Below, in pieces: positions 1 to 12,600 of a DNA stretch of 64,000 nt. Position numbers and translations under genes: made by a program. This DNA comes from Calliopsis andreniformis (taxonomy: Eukaryota > Arthropoda > Insecta > Hymenoptera > Andrenidae). The stretch is from assembly GCF_051401765.1 (NCBI RefSeq), contig NW_027480440.1, positions 4,278,001 through 4,342,000 on the forward strand, read 5' to 3'. How positions within the stretch are numbered: position 1 is the first letter of the stretch; each line of letters opens with the position of its first letter. The notes below the pieces were generated by a model. It saw only the letters and a list, made by a program, of their open reading frames with translations. It did not search any database and was not told the origin of the DNA.

Positions 1-690
1 TCAGTCCTCAACAATCAGTCGTCAATTCTCAATCCTCAATAGAATATCATCAATTCACAGTTTTCAATACTCAATACTCAATCTGCAATCTTCAAATCTC
101 TATCCACAAACATCAATTCTCATCATTCAACGCTCATCACTCAGTCCCCAATCCTCAATCTTCAATCCTCAATCCTCAATCCTCAATCCTCGATCGTCAA
201 TCTTCAATCCTCAATACTCAATCTTCAATCCTCCATCCTCATTCCTCAATCCTCAATCCTCAATCCTCAATCGCCAGGCTTCAATCCTCAATACACAACC
301 TTCATTCCTCAATCCTCAATCCTCATTCCTCAATCCTCATTCTTCAATCCTCAATACCCAATCCTCAATCTTCAATCCTCAATCCTCAATCCTCAACTCT
401 CAATCCTCAATCCTCAATCCTCAGTCCTCAGTCCTCAAACCTCAATCCTCAACCCTCAGCCCTCATCCTCAATCCTCAACCCTCAGCCCTCATCCTCAAT
501 CCTCAATCCTCAATCTTCATTCTTCAATCCTCAATCCTCAAGCCTCAATCCTCAATCCTCAATCCTCAATCCAAAATCTTCAATCCTCAATACTCAATCT
601 GCAATCCTCAATCCTCAGTCCTCACTCCTCAATACTCATTCTTCAATCCTCAATACCGAATCCACAATCTTCAATCCTCAATCCTCAAAC
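1..690. repeat. Left flank of the 8.9 kb higher-order repeat
   Basis: This is heptamer satellite only. It begins inside a module A leader (ACAATCAG at 11), with the module A core at 42-146. A block containing a repeated CTCAACC-CTCAGCC-CTCATC string follows near 465-500. The region resembles later blocks such as those after 5664 and 23098. It stops matching the second 8.9 kb copy at about base 690, which sets the left edge of that duplication. Confidence 0.85.
42..146. repeat. Module A, 15-heptamer marker core (type copy)
   Basis: The core is 105 bases, exactly 15 units. Key units are GAATATC (1), CACAGTT (3), TGCAATC (7), TTCAAAT (8), CTCTATC (9), CACAAAC (10) and CTCATCA (12). A leader with CAATCAGTTG or CAATCAGTCG lies about 30 bases upstream. 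Further copies start at 1534, 1828, 2311, 3268, 3882, 4427, 4903, 5664, 6285, 6913, 8008, 8274 and 8757, at +8,916 and +3,043 from several of these, and at 21791, 22267, 23098, 23712, 27626, 28240, 29128, 29583, 30414, 31028, 33480, 33963, 34920, 35708, 36058, 36338, 37747, 38747, 42221, 45640, 46604, 48001, 49377, 52859, 54348, 56934, 57801, 59568, 60442 and 63503. It looks unlike the satellite at first sight but stays in register, so it is diverged satellite and not an insertion. Confidence 0.92.
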
Positions 691-2191
691 CTCAATTCTC
701 AATCCTCAAACCTCAATCCTCAGACTTCAAACATAATATTGAATCCTCAGTCCTTGTCCTCAATCGACAACCCTCAATCCTCAATCCTCAATCTTCAATA
801 ATTAATAAACAATCTTCAATCCTCAATCCTCGATCCTCAATCCTCAACCCTCAATCCTCAATGTTCAGTCCTCAATACCGAATCCTCAATCTTCAATCCT
901 CAATCCTCAATCTTCAATCCTCAATCTTAATCTCCAAACCTCAATACTCAAACTTCAATCCTCAATCCTCAATCCTCAATCCTCAATCCTCAATCTTCAA
1001 TCCTCAATACTCAATCTTCAATCCTCAATCCTCAATCCTCAATCCTCAATCCTCAATCCCCAATCTTCAATCCTCAATACTCAATCTGCAATCCTCAATC
1101 CTCAGTCCTCACTCCTCAATCCTCATTCTTCAATCCTCAATACCGAATCCTCAATCTTCAATCCTAAATCCTCAATCCTCAACTCTCAACCCTCAATCCT
1201 CAATCCTCAGACTTCAAACATCAATACTCAACCCTCAGTCCTCGTCCTCAATCGACAACCCTCAATCCTCAATCCTCAATCTTCAATCATTAATATTCAA
1301 TCTTCAATCCTCAATCCTCAATCCTCAATCCTCAACCCTCAATCCTCAATGTTCAATCCTCAATACCCAATCCTCAATCTTCAATCCTCAATCCTCAATC
1401 CTCAATCCTCAATCCTCAATCCTCAATCCTCAATCCTCAGTCCTCAAACCTCAGTCCTGAATCCTCAATCCTTAATCCTCAATCTTCAGTCCTCAGTCCT
1501 CAACAATCAGTTGTGAATCCTCAATCCTCAATAGAATATCCTCAATTCAAAGGTTTCAATACTCAATACTCAACCTGCAATCTTCAAATCTCTATCCACA
1601 AACATCAATTCTCATCACTCAACACTCAACACTCAGTCGCCAATCCTCAATCTTCAAACCTCAATCCTCAATCCTCAATCCTCAATCCTCAATCTTCAAT
1701 CCTCAATACTCAATCCTCAATCCTCAATCCTCAGTCCTCAAACCTCAATCCTGAATCCTCAATCCTGAATCCTCAATCTTCAGCCCTCAGTCCTCAACTA
1801 TCAGTTGTGGATCCTCAATCCTCAATAGAATATCCTCAATTCACAGGTTTCAATACTCAATACTCAACCTGCAATCTTCAAATCTCTATCCACAAACATC
1901 AATTCTCATCACTCAACCCTCAACACTCAGTCCCCAATCCTCAATATTCAAACCTCAATCCTCAATCCTCCATCCTCAATCCTCAATCTTCAATCCTCAA
2001 TACTCAACCTTGAATCCTCAATCCTCAATCCACGGTCCTCAATCCTCAATCGTCAATCTCCAATCCTGAATACTCAATCTTTAATCCTCAATCCTCGATC
2101 CTCGATCCTCAATCCTCAATCCTCAATCCTCATTCTTCAATCCTCAATACCCAATCCTCAATCTTAAATCCTCAATTATCAATCCTCAATT

Positions 2192-2198
2192 CGCGACA
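2192..2198. repeat. CGCGACA marker heptamer (left array only)
   Basis: This CG-rich variant unit contains the palindrome TCGCGA with its preceding T. It recurs at 4784, 8638, 11108, 13700, 17554, 20597, 22148, 29464, 33844 and 38628, always after CTCAATT and before CTCAATC-CTAAGTC. I did not see it after 38628, so it separates the left from the right array. Confidence 0.85.
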
Positions 2199-2750
2199 CT
2201 CAATCCTAAGTCCTCAGTCCTCAAACCTCAATTCTGAATCCTCAATCCTGCATCCCCAATCTTCAGCCCTCAGTCCTCAACAATCAGTTGTCAATCCTGA
2301 ATCCCCAATAGAATATCCTCAATCCACAGTTTTCAACAGTCAATACTCAATCTGCAATCTTCAAATCTCTATCCACAAACATCAACTCTCATCACTCAAC
2401 CCTGAACCATCAGCCCTCATTCTCAATGCTCAATCCACAATCGTCAAACCTAAATCCTCAACCGTCAGTCCTCGTCCTCAATCCTCAACACTCAATCCTC
2501 AATCCTCCCATCTTCAATCACCAATACTCAATCGTCAATCCTCAATCGTCAATCCTCAATGCTCAATCCTCAATCCTCAATATTCAACACTCAACACTCA
2601 ACCATCAATCCTCAATACTCAATCATCAATCCTCAATCCTCAATCATCAATCCTTAATCATCAATCCTCAATCTTCAATACTCAATCCTCAATCCTCAAT
2701 CCTCAATCCTCAATACTCAACCATCAATCCTCAATCCTCAAAAGTCAATA

Positions 2751-2813
2751 GAATATCCTTAATTATCAGGATTCTATACTCATACCTCAACCCTCAACCC
2801 TCAGCCCTCATTC
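2751..2813. repeat. Module B marker (type copy)
   Basis: It starts with GAATATC, followed by CTTAATT, ATCAGGA, TTCTATA and CTCATAC, and is preceded by AAAAGTC. Other copies start at 5203, 11667, 14119, 21156, 22637, 27109, 29953 and 34403. It is restricted to the left array. It shares its first unit, and the AATT in its second, with modules A and D, so a common origin is likely. Confidence 0.88.
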
Positions 2814-3043
2814 TCAATCCTCAATCCACAATCCTCAAACCTAAATCCTCAACCGTCAGTACTCGTCCTCAATCCTCAACACTCAATCCTCAATCCTCCC
2901 ATCTTCAATCATCAATACTCAATCGTCAATCCTGAATCGTCAATCCTCAATGTTCAATCCTCAATCCTCAATATTCAACACTCAACCCTCAACAATCAAT
3001 CCTCAATACTCAATCATCAATCCTTAATTCTCAACACTCAATA

Positions 3044-3120
3044 TAATATCCTGACTTCTCATGGTTCAATACTCAATCCACAGTATTCAGTAACCAAATA
3101 TCAATCCTCAAACATCAATA
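3044..3120. repeat. Module C marker (type copy)
   Basis: It starts with TAATATC, then CTGACTT, CTCATGG and TTCAATA. Downstream are TTCAGTA, ACCAAAT and the CCCCTCTCC landmark near 3148. Other copies start at 5440, 11960, 14356, 22874, 27402, 30190 and 34696. Where both flanking modules are present, module A follows 224 bases later (3044 to 3268, 5440 to 5664, 22874 to 23098, 27402 to 27626, 30190 to 30414, 34696 to 34920), exactly 32 heptamers. It contains TATAAT by chance of the variant units; no promoter is implied. Confidence 0.9.
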
Positions 3121-3660
3121 CTCAACACTCAATCCTCAACACTCAGTCCCCTCTCCTCAATCCTCCATCCTCAGTCCTCAAACCTCAAACCTGTATCCTC
3201 AATCGTGAATCCTCAATCTTCAGTCCTCAGTCCTCAACAATCAGTTGTCAATTCTCAATCCTCAATAGAATATCATCAATTCACAGTTTTCAATACTCAA
3301 TACTCAATCTGCAATCTTCAAATCTCTATCCACAAACATCAATACTCATCATTCAACCCTCATCACTCAGTCCCCAATCCTCAATCTTCAATCCTCAATC
3401 CTCAATCCTCAATCCTCGATCGTCAATCTTCAATCCTCAATACTCAATCTTCAATCCTCCATCCTCATTCCTCAATCCTCAATCCTCAATCCTCAATCGC
3501 CAGGCTTCAATCCTCAATACTCAACCTTCATTCCTCAATCCTCAATCCTCATTCCTCAATCCTCATTCTTCAATCCTCAATACCCAATCCTCAATCTTCA
3601 ATCCTCAATCCTCAATCCTCAACTCTCAATCCTCAATCCTCAGTCCTCAGTCCTCAAACC

Positions 3661-3725
3661 TCAATCCTCAACCCTCAGCCCTCATCCTCAATCCTCAACC
3701 CTCAGCCCTCATCCTCAATCCTCAA
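3661..3725. repeat. 27-base tandem pair with 6-mer register breaks
   Basis: The string CTCAACC, CTCAGCC, CTCATC, CTCAATC occurs twice in a row. CTCATC is one base short, so the unit is 27 rather than 28 bases. The same pair recurs at the homologous place in other left-array blocks (for example near 465, 6075, 6700, 9117, 23500 and 28025). The right array and a few left blocks (near 4270) have the string once. Confidence 0.85.
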
Positions 3726-6700
3726 TCCTCAATCTTCATTCTTCAATCCTCAATCCTCAAGCCTCAATCCTCAATCCTCAATCCTCAGTCCTTGAACCTC
3801 AATCCTGAATCGTCAATCCTGAATCCTCAATCTTCAGACCTCAGACCTCAACAGTCAGACGTCAATCCTCAATCCTCAATAGAACATCATCAATTCACAG
3901 TTTTCATTACTAAATACTCAATCTGCAATCTTCAAATCTCTCTCCACAAACATCAATTCTCATCACTCAACCCTCACTACTCAGTCCCCAATCCTCAATA
4001 TTCAATCCTCAATCCTCAATACTCAATCCACAATCCTCAGCCTTCAATCCTCAATACTCAATCTTAAATGCTCATTCCTTAATCCTCAATCCTCAATTCT
4101 CGATCCTCAATCGTCAACCATCATTCCTCAATACTCAATCTTCAATCCTCAGTCCTCAATCCTCATTCTTCAATCCTCAATACCCAATCTTCAATCTTCA
4201 ATCCACAATCCTCAATCCTCAATTCTCAATCCTCAATCCTCAGTCCTCAGCCCTCAAACCTCAATCCTCAACCCTCAGCCCTCATCCTCAATCCTCAATC
4301 CTCAATACTCAATCCTCAATCCTCAATCCTCAGTCCTCAAACCTCAATACTGAATCGTCAATCCTGAATCCTCAATCTTCAGCCCTCAGTCCTCAACTAT
4401 CAGTTGTGAATCCTCAATCCTCAATAGAATATCCTCAATTCACAGGTTTCAATACTCAATACTCAACCTGCAATCCTCAAATCTCCATCCACAAACATCA
4501 ATTCTCATCACTCAACCCTCAACACTCAGTCCCCAATCCTCAATATTCAAACCTCAATCCTCAATCCTCCATCCTCAATCCTCAATCTTCAATCATCAAT
4601 ACTCAACCTTCAATCCTCAATCCTCAATCCACGGTCCTCAATCCTCAATCGTCAATCTCCAATCCTGAATACTCAATCTTAAATCCTCAATCCTCAATCC
4701 TCAATCCTCAATCCTTAATCCTCATTCTTCAATCCTCAATACCCAATCCTCAATCTTAAATCCTCAATTATCAATCCTCAATTCGCGACACTCAATCCTA
4801 AGTCCTCAGTCCTCAAACCTCAATCCTGAATCCTCAATCCTGCATCCTCAATCTTCAGCCCTCAGTCCTCAACAATCAGTTGTCAATCCTCAATCCCCAA
4901 TGGAATATCCTCAATTCACAGTTTTCAATAGTCAATACTCAATCTGCAATCTTCAAATCTCTATCCACAAACTTCAACTCTCATCACTCAACCCTGAACC
5001 CTCAGCCCTCATTCTCAATCCTCAATCCACAATCGTCAAACCTAAATCCTCAACCGTCAGTCCTCGTCCTCAATCCTCAACACTCAATCCTCAATCCTCC
5101 CATCTTCAATCACCAATACTCAATCGTCAATCCTCAATCGTCAATCCTCAATGCTCAATCCTCAATACTCAACCATCAATCCTCAATCCTCAAAAGTCAA
5201 TAGAATATCCTTAATTATCAGGATTCTATACTCATACCTCAACCCTCAACCCACAGCCCTCATTCTCAATCCTCAATCCACAATCCGCAAACCTAAATAC
5301 TCAACCGTCAGTCCTCGTCCTCAATCCTCAACACTCAATCCTCAATCCTCCCATCTTCAATCATCAATACTCAACACTCAATCCTCAACCATCAATCCTC
5401 AATACTCAATCATCAATCCCCAATTCTCAACACTCAATATAATATCCTGACTTCTCATGGTTCAATACTCAATCCACAATATTCAGTAATCAAATATCAA
5501 TCCTCAAACATCAATACTCAACACTCAATCCTCAACACTCAGTCCCCTCTCCTCAATACTCCATCCTCAGTCCTCAAACCTCAAACCTGTATCCTCAATC
5601 GTGAATCCTCAATGTTCAGTCCTCAGTCCTCAACAATCAGTCGTCAATTCTCAATCCTCAATAGAATATCATCAATTCACAGTTTTCAATACTCAATACT
5701 CAATCTGCAATCTTCAAACCTCTATCCACAAACATCAATTCTCATCATTCAACCCTCATCACTCAGTCCCCAATCCTCAATCTTCAATCCTCAATCCTCA
5801 ATCCTCAATCCTCGATCGTCAAACTTCAATCCTCAATACTCAATCTTCAATCCCCCATCCTCATTCCTCAATCCTCAATCCTCAATCCTCAATCGCCAGG
5901 CTTCAATCCTCAATACTCAACCTTCATTCCTCAATCCTCAATCCTCATTCCTCAATCCTCATTCTTCAATCCTCAATGCCCAATCCTCAATCTTCAATCC
6001 TCAATCCTCAATCCTCAACTCTCAATCCTCAATCCTCAATCCTCAGTCCTCAGTCCTCAAACCTCAATCCTCAACCCTCAGCCCTCATCCTCAATCCTCA
6101 ACCCTCAGCCCTCATCCTCAATCCTCAATCCTAAATCTTCATTCTTCAATCCTCAATCCTCAAGCCTCAATCCTCAATCCTCAATCCTCAGTCCTCGAAC
6201 CTCAATCCTGAATCGTCAATCCTGAATCCTCAATCTTCAGCCCTCAGTCCTCAACTATCAGTTGTGAATCCTCAATCCTCAATAGAATATCCTCAATTCA
6301 CAGGTTTCAATACTCAATACTCAACCTGCAATCTTCAAATCTCTATCGACAAACATCAATTCTCATCACTCAACACTCAACACTCAGTCCCCAATCCTCA
6401 ATCTTCAATCCTCAATCCTCAATTCTCAATCCTCGATCGTCAATCTTCAATCCTCAATACTCAATACCCAGTCCTCAATCTTCAATCCTCCATCCTCATT
6501 CCTCAATCCTCAATCCTCAATCCTCAATCGCCAGGCTTCAATCCTCAATACTCAACCTTCATTCCTCAATCCTCAATCCTCATTCCTCAATCCTCATTCT
6601 TCAATCCTCAATACCCAGTCCTCAATCTTCAATCCTCAATCCTCAATCCTCAACTCTCAATCCTCAATCCTCAGTCCTCAGTCCTCAAACCTCAATCCTC

Positions 6701-9206
6701 AACCCTCAGCCCTCATCCTCAATCCTCAACCCTCAGCCCTCATCCTCAATCCTCAATCCTCAATCTTCATTCTTCAATCCTCAATCCTCAAGCCTCAATC
6801 CTCAATCCTCAATCCTCAGTCCTTGAACCTCAATCCTGAATCGCCAATCCTGAATCCTCAATCTTCAGACCTCAGACCTCAACAGTCAGACGTCAATCCT
6901 CAATCCTCAATAGAACATCATCAATTCACAGTTTTCATTACTAAATACTCAATCTGCAATCTTCAAATCTCTATCCACAAACATCAATTCTCATCACTCA
7001 ACCCTCACTACTCAGTCCCCAATCCTCAATATTCAATCCTCAATCCTCAATCCTCAATCCACAATCCTCAGCCTTCAATCCTCAATACTCAATCTTAAAT
7101 GCTCAATCTTCAATCCTCAATCCTCAGTCCTCACTCCTCAATACTCATTCTTCAATCCTCAATACCGAATCCTCAATCTTCAATCCTCAATCCTCAATCC
7201 TCAATTCTCAATCCTCAAACCTCAATCCTCAGACTTCAAACATAATACTGAATCCTCAGTCCTCGTCCTCAATCGACAACCCTCAATCCTCAATCCTCAA
7301 TCTTCAATAATTAATAAACAATCTTCAATCCTCGATCCTCGATCCTCAATCCTCAACCCTCAATCCTCAATGTTCAGTCCTCAATACCGAATCCTCAATC
7401 TTCAATCCTCAATCCTCAATCTTCAATCCTCAATCTTAATCTCCAAACCTCAATACTCAAACTTCAATCCTCAATCCTCAATCCTCAATCCTCAATCCTC
7501 AATCTTCAATCCTCAATACTCAATCTTCAATCCTCAATCCTCAATCCTCAATCCTCAATCCTCAATCCCCAATCTTCAATCCTCAATACTCAATCTGCAA
7601 TCCTCAATCCTCAGTCCTCACTCCTCAATCCTCATTCTTCAATCCTAAATCCTCAATCCTCAACTCTCAATCCTCAATCCTCAATCCTCAGACTTCAAAC
7701 ATCAATACTCAACCCTCAGTCCTCGTCCTCAATCGACAACCCTCAATCCTCAATCCTCAATCTTCAATCATTAATATTCAATCTTCAATCCTCAATCCTC
7801 AATCCTCAATCCTCAACCCTCAATCCTCAATGTTCAATCCTCAATACCCAATCCTCAATCTTCAATCCTCAATCCTCAATCCTCAATCCTCAATCCTCAA
7901 TCCTCAATCCTCAGTCCTCAAACCACAGTCCTGAATCCTCAGTCCTGAATCCTCAATCTTCAGCCCTCAGTCCTCAACAATCAGTCGTGAATCCACAATC
8001 CTCAATAGAATATCCTCAATTCACAGGTTTCAATACTCAATACTCAACCTGCAATCTTCAAATCTCTATCCACAAACATCAATTCTCATCACTCAACACT
8101 CAACACTCAGTCCCCAATCCTCAATCCTCAATCGTCAATCTTCAATCCTCAATACTCAATCCTCAATCCTCAATCCTCAGTCCTCAAACCTCAATCCTGA
8201 ATCCTCAATCCTGAATCCTCAATCTTCAGCCCTCAGTCCTCAACTATCAGTTGTGAATCCTCAATCCTCAATAGAATATCCTCAATTCACAGGTTTCAAT
8301 ACTCAATACTCAACCTGCAATCTTCAAATCTCTATCCACAAACATCAATTCTCATCGCTCAACCCTCAACACTCAGTCCCCAATCCTCAATATTCAAACC
8401 TCAATCCTCAATCCTCCATCCTCAATCCTCAATCTTCAATCCTCAATACTCAACCTTCAATCCTCAATCCTCAATCCACGGTCCTCAATCCTCAATCGTC
8501 AATCTCCAATCCTGAATACTCAATCTTAAATCCTCAATCCTCGATCCTCGATCCTCAATCCTCAATCCTCAATCCTCATTCTTCAATCCTCAATACCCAA
8601 TCCTCAATCTTAAATCCTCAATTATCAATCCTCAATTCGCGACACTCAATCCTAAGTCCTCAGTCCTCAAACCTCAATTCTGAATCCTCAATCCTGCATC
8701 CTCAATCTTCAGCCCTCAGTCCTCAACAATCAGTTGTCAATCCTGAATCCCCAATAGAATATCCTCAATTCACAGTTCTCAATAGTCAATACTCAATCTG
8801 CAATCTTCAAATCTCTATCCACAAACATCAACTCTCATCACTCAACCCTGAACCCTCAGCCCTCATTCTCAATCCTCAATCCACAGTCGTCAAACCTAAA
8901 TCCTCAACCGTCAGTCCTCGTCCTCAATCCTCAACACTCAATCCTCAATCCTCCCATCTTCAATCACCAATACTCAATCGTCAATCCTCAATCGTCAATC
9001 CTCAATGCTCAATCCTCAACCCTCAATATTCAACACTCAACACTCAACCATCAATCCTCAATACTCAATCCTCAATCCTCAATCCTCAGTCCTCAGTCCT
9101 CAAACCTCAATCCTCAACCCTCAGCCCTCATCCTCAATCCTCAACCCTCAGCCCTCATCCTCAATCCTCAATCCTAAATCTTCATTCTTCAATCCTCAAT
9201 CCTCAA

Positions 9207-9606
9207 TCCTCAATCCTCAATCCTCAATCCCCAATCTTCAATCCTCAATACTCAATCTGCAATCCTCAATCCTCAGTCCTCACTCCTCAATCCTCATTCT
9301 TCAATCCTCAATACCGAATCCTCAATCTTCAATCCTAAATCCTCAATCCTCAACTCTCAACCCTCAATCCTCAATCCTCAGACTTCAAACATCAATACTC
9401 AACCCTCAGTCCTCGTCCTCAATCGACAACCCTCAATCCTCAATCCTCAATCTTCAATCATTAATATTCAATCTTCAATCCTCAATCCTCAATCCTCAAT
9501 CCTCAACCCTCAATCCTCAATGTTCAATCCTCAATACCCAATCCTCAATCTTCAATCCTCAATCCTCAATCCTCAATCCTCAATCCTCAATCCTCAATCC
9601 TCAATC
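9207..9606. repeat. 400-base displaced patch between the two 8.9 kb copies
   Basis: This block breaks the 8,916-base register of its neighbours. It matches 1036-1435 (offset 8,171) and equally 9952-10351 (offset 745), including the CCCCAATCTTC landmark at 9229 (1058 in the other copy). It starts exactly where copy 1 stops matching copy 2 (mismatch at 9207 against 18123) and ends where copy 2 begins. It looks like a third template joined in during the duplication, or a later conversion tract. That origin is inferred; the match itself is directly visible. Confidence 0.85.
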
Positions 9607-12600
9607 CTCAATTCTCAATCCTCAAACCTCAATCCTCAGACTTCAAACATAATATTGAATCCTCAGTCCTTGTCCTCAATCGACAACCCTCAATCCTCAA
9701 TCCTCAATCTTCAATAATTAATAAACAATCTTCAATCCTCAATCCTCGATCCTCAATCCTCAACCCTCAATCCTCAATGTTCAGTCCTCAATACCGAATC
9801 CTCAATCTTCAATCCTCAATCCTCAATCTTCAATCCTCAATCTTAATCTCCAAACCTCAATACTCAAACTTCAATCCTCAATCCTCAATCCTCAATCCTC
9901 AATCCTCAATCTTCAATCCTCAATACTCAATCTTCAATCCTCAATCCTCAATCCTCAATCCTCAATCCTCAATCCCCAATCTTCAATCCTCAATACTCAA
10001 TCTGCAATCCTCAATCCTCAGTCCTCACTCCTCAATCCTCATTCTTCAATCCTCAATACCGAATCCTCAATCTTCAATCCTAAATCCTCAATCCTCAACT
10101 CTCAACCCTCAATCCTCAATCCTCAGACTTCAAACATCAATACTCAACCCTCAGTCCTCGTCCTCAATCGACAACCCTCAATCCTCAATCCTCAATCTTC
10201 AATCATTAATATTCAATCTTCAATCCTCAATCCTCAATCCTCAATCCTCAACCCTCAATCCTCAATGTTCAATCCTCAATACCCAATCCTCAATCTTCAA
10301 TCCTCAATCCTCAATCCTCAATCCTCAATCCTCAATCCTCAATCCTCAATCCTCAGTCCTCAAACCTCAGTCCTGAATCCTCAATCCTTAATCCTCAATC
10401 TTCAGTCCTCAGTCCTCAACAATCAGTTGTGAATCCTCAATCCTCAATAGAATATCCTCAATTCAAAGGTTTCAATACTCAATACTCAACCTGCAATCTT
10501 CAAATCTCTATCCACAAACATCAATTCTCATCACTCAACACTCAACACTCAGTCGCCAATCCTCAATCTTCAAACCTCAATCCTCAATCCTCAATCCTCA
10601 ATCCTCAATCTTCAATCCTCAATACTCAATCCTCAATCCTCAATCCTCAGTCCTCAAACCTCAATCCTGAATCCTCAATCCTGAATCCTCAATCTTCAGC
10701 CCTCAGTCCTCAACTATCAGTTGTGGATCCTCAATCCTCAATAGAATATCCTCAATTCACAGGTTTCAATACTCAATACTCAACCTGCAATCTTCAAATC
10801 TCTATCCACAAACATCAATTCTCATCACTCAACCCTCAACACTCAGTCCCCAATCCTCAATATTCAAACCTCAATCCTCAATCCTCCATCCTCAATCCTC
10901 AATCTTCAATCCTCAATACTCAACCTTGAATCCTCAATCCTCAATCCACGGTCCTCAATCCTCAATCGTCAATCTCCAATCCTGAATACTCAATCTTTAA
11001 TCCTCAATCCTCGATCCTCGATCCTCAATCCTCAATCCTCAATCCTCATTCTTCAATCCTCAATACCCAATCCTCAATCTTAAATCCTCAATTATCAATC
11101 CTCAATTCGCGACACTCAATCCTAAGTCCTCAGTCCTCAAACCTCAATTCTGAATCCTCAATCCTGCATCCCCAATCTTCAGCCCTCAGTCCTCAACAAT
11201 CAGTTGTCAATCCTGAATCCCCAATAGAATATCCTCAATCCACAGTTTTCAACAGTCAATACTCAATCTGCAATCTTCAAATCTCTATCCACAAACATCA
11301 ACTCTCATCACTCAACCCTGAACCATCAGCCCTCATTCTCAATGCTCAATCCACAATCGTCAAACCTAAATCCTCAACCGTCAGTCCTCGTCCTCAATCC
11401 TCAACACTCAATCCTCAATCCTCCCATCTTCAATCACCAATACTCAATCGTCAATCCTCAATCGTCAATCCTCAATGCTCAATCCTCAATCCTCAATATT
11501 CAACACTCAACACTCAACCATCAATCCTCAATACTCAATCATCAATCCTCAATCCTCAATCATCAATCCTTAATCATCAATCCTCAATCTTCAATACTCA
11601 ATCCTCAATCCTCAATCCTCAATCCTCAATACTCAACCATCAATCCTCAATCCTCAAAAGTCAATAGAATATCCTTAATTATCAGGATTCTATACTCATA
11701 CCTCAACCCTCAACCCTCAGCCCTCATTCTCAATCCTCAATCCACAATCCTCAAACCTAAATCCTCAACCGTCAGTACTCGTCCTCAATCCTCAACACTC
11801 AATCCTCAATCCTCCCATCTTCAATCATCAATACTCAATCGTCAATCCTGAATCGTCAATCCTCAATGTTCAATCCTCAATCCTCAATATTCAACACTCA
11901 ACCCTCAACAATCAATCCTCAATACTCAATCATCAATCCTTAATTCTCAACACTCAATATAATATCCTGACTTCTCATGGTTCAATACTCAATCCACAGT
12001 ATTCAGTAACCAAATATCAATCCTCAAACATCAATACTCAACACTCAATCCTCAACACTCAGTCCCCTCTCCTCAATCCTCCATCCTCAGTCCTCAAACC
12101 TCAAACCTGTATCCTCAATCGTGAATCCTCAATCTTCAGTCCTCAGTCCTCAACAATCAGTTGTCAATTCTCAATCCTCAATAGAATATCATCAATTCAC
12201 AGTTTTCAATACTCAATACTCAATCTGCAATCTTCAAATCTCTATCCACAAACATCAATACTCATCATTCAACCCTCATCACTCAGTCCCCAATCCTCAA
12301 TCTTCAATCCTCAATCCTCAATCCTCAATCCTCGATCGTCAATCTTCAATCCTCAATACTCAATCTTCAATCCTCCATCCTCATTCCTCAATCCTCAATC
12401 CACAATCCTCAATCGCCAGGCTTCAATCCTCAATACTCAACCTTCATTCCTCAATCCTCAATCCTCATTCCTCAATCCTCATTCTTCAATCCTCAATACC
12501 CAATCCTCAATCTTCAATCCTCAATCCTCAATCCTCAACTCTCAATCCTCAATCCTCAGTCCTCAGTCCTCAAACCTCAATCCTCAACCCTCAGCCCTCA

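Larger units (their letters stand above)
691..9206. repeat. 8,916-base higher-order repeat, copy 1
   Basis: This 8,516-base segment matches 9607-18122 at a constant offset of 8,916 bases. All module landmarks agree: module A at 1534, 1828, 2311, 3268, 3882, 4427, 4903, 5664, 6285, 6913, 8008, 8274 and 8757, module B at 2751 and 5203, and module C at 3044 and 5440. In a hand comparison I found only two differences: 3496 (T here, A at 12412) and 8712 (G here, A at 17628). The offset is not a multiple of 7. It equals 1,277 x 7 minus 23, which fits the net number of short units it contains. Bases 9067-9206 already include the junction of the 3,043-base tandem duplication, so that junction is shared by both copies. 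Confidence 0.93.

Noticed and set aside
42..146. Module A as an inserted mobile element or foreign sequence
   Set aside because: It divides into exactly 15 heptamers in the phase of its flanks. It shows no terminal inverted repeats or target-site duplication and grades into ordinary variant units.
3041..3070. TATAAT-like promoter in module C
   Set aside because: The string comes from CTCAATA followed by TAATATC in register. There is no matching upstream element and no gene downstream.
3236..3251. Short inverted repeat in the module A leader (ACAA/TTGT around TCAG)
   Set aside because: The stem is only four base pairs and is lost in variants such as CTATCAGTTG and CAATCTGTTG, so there is no support for a conserved hairpin or binding site.
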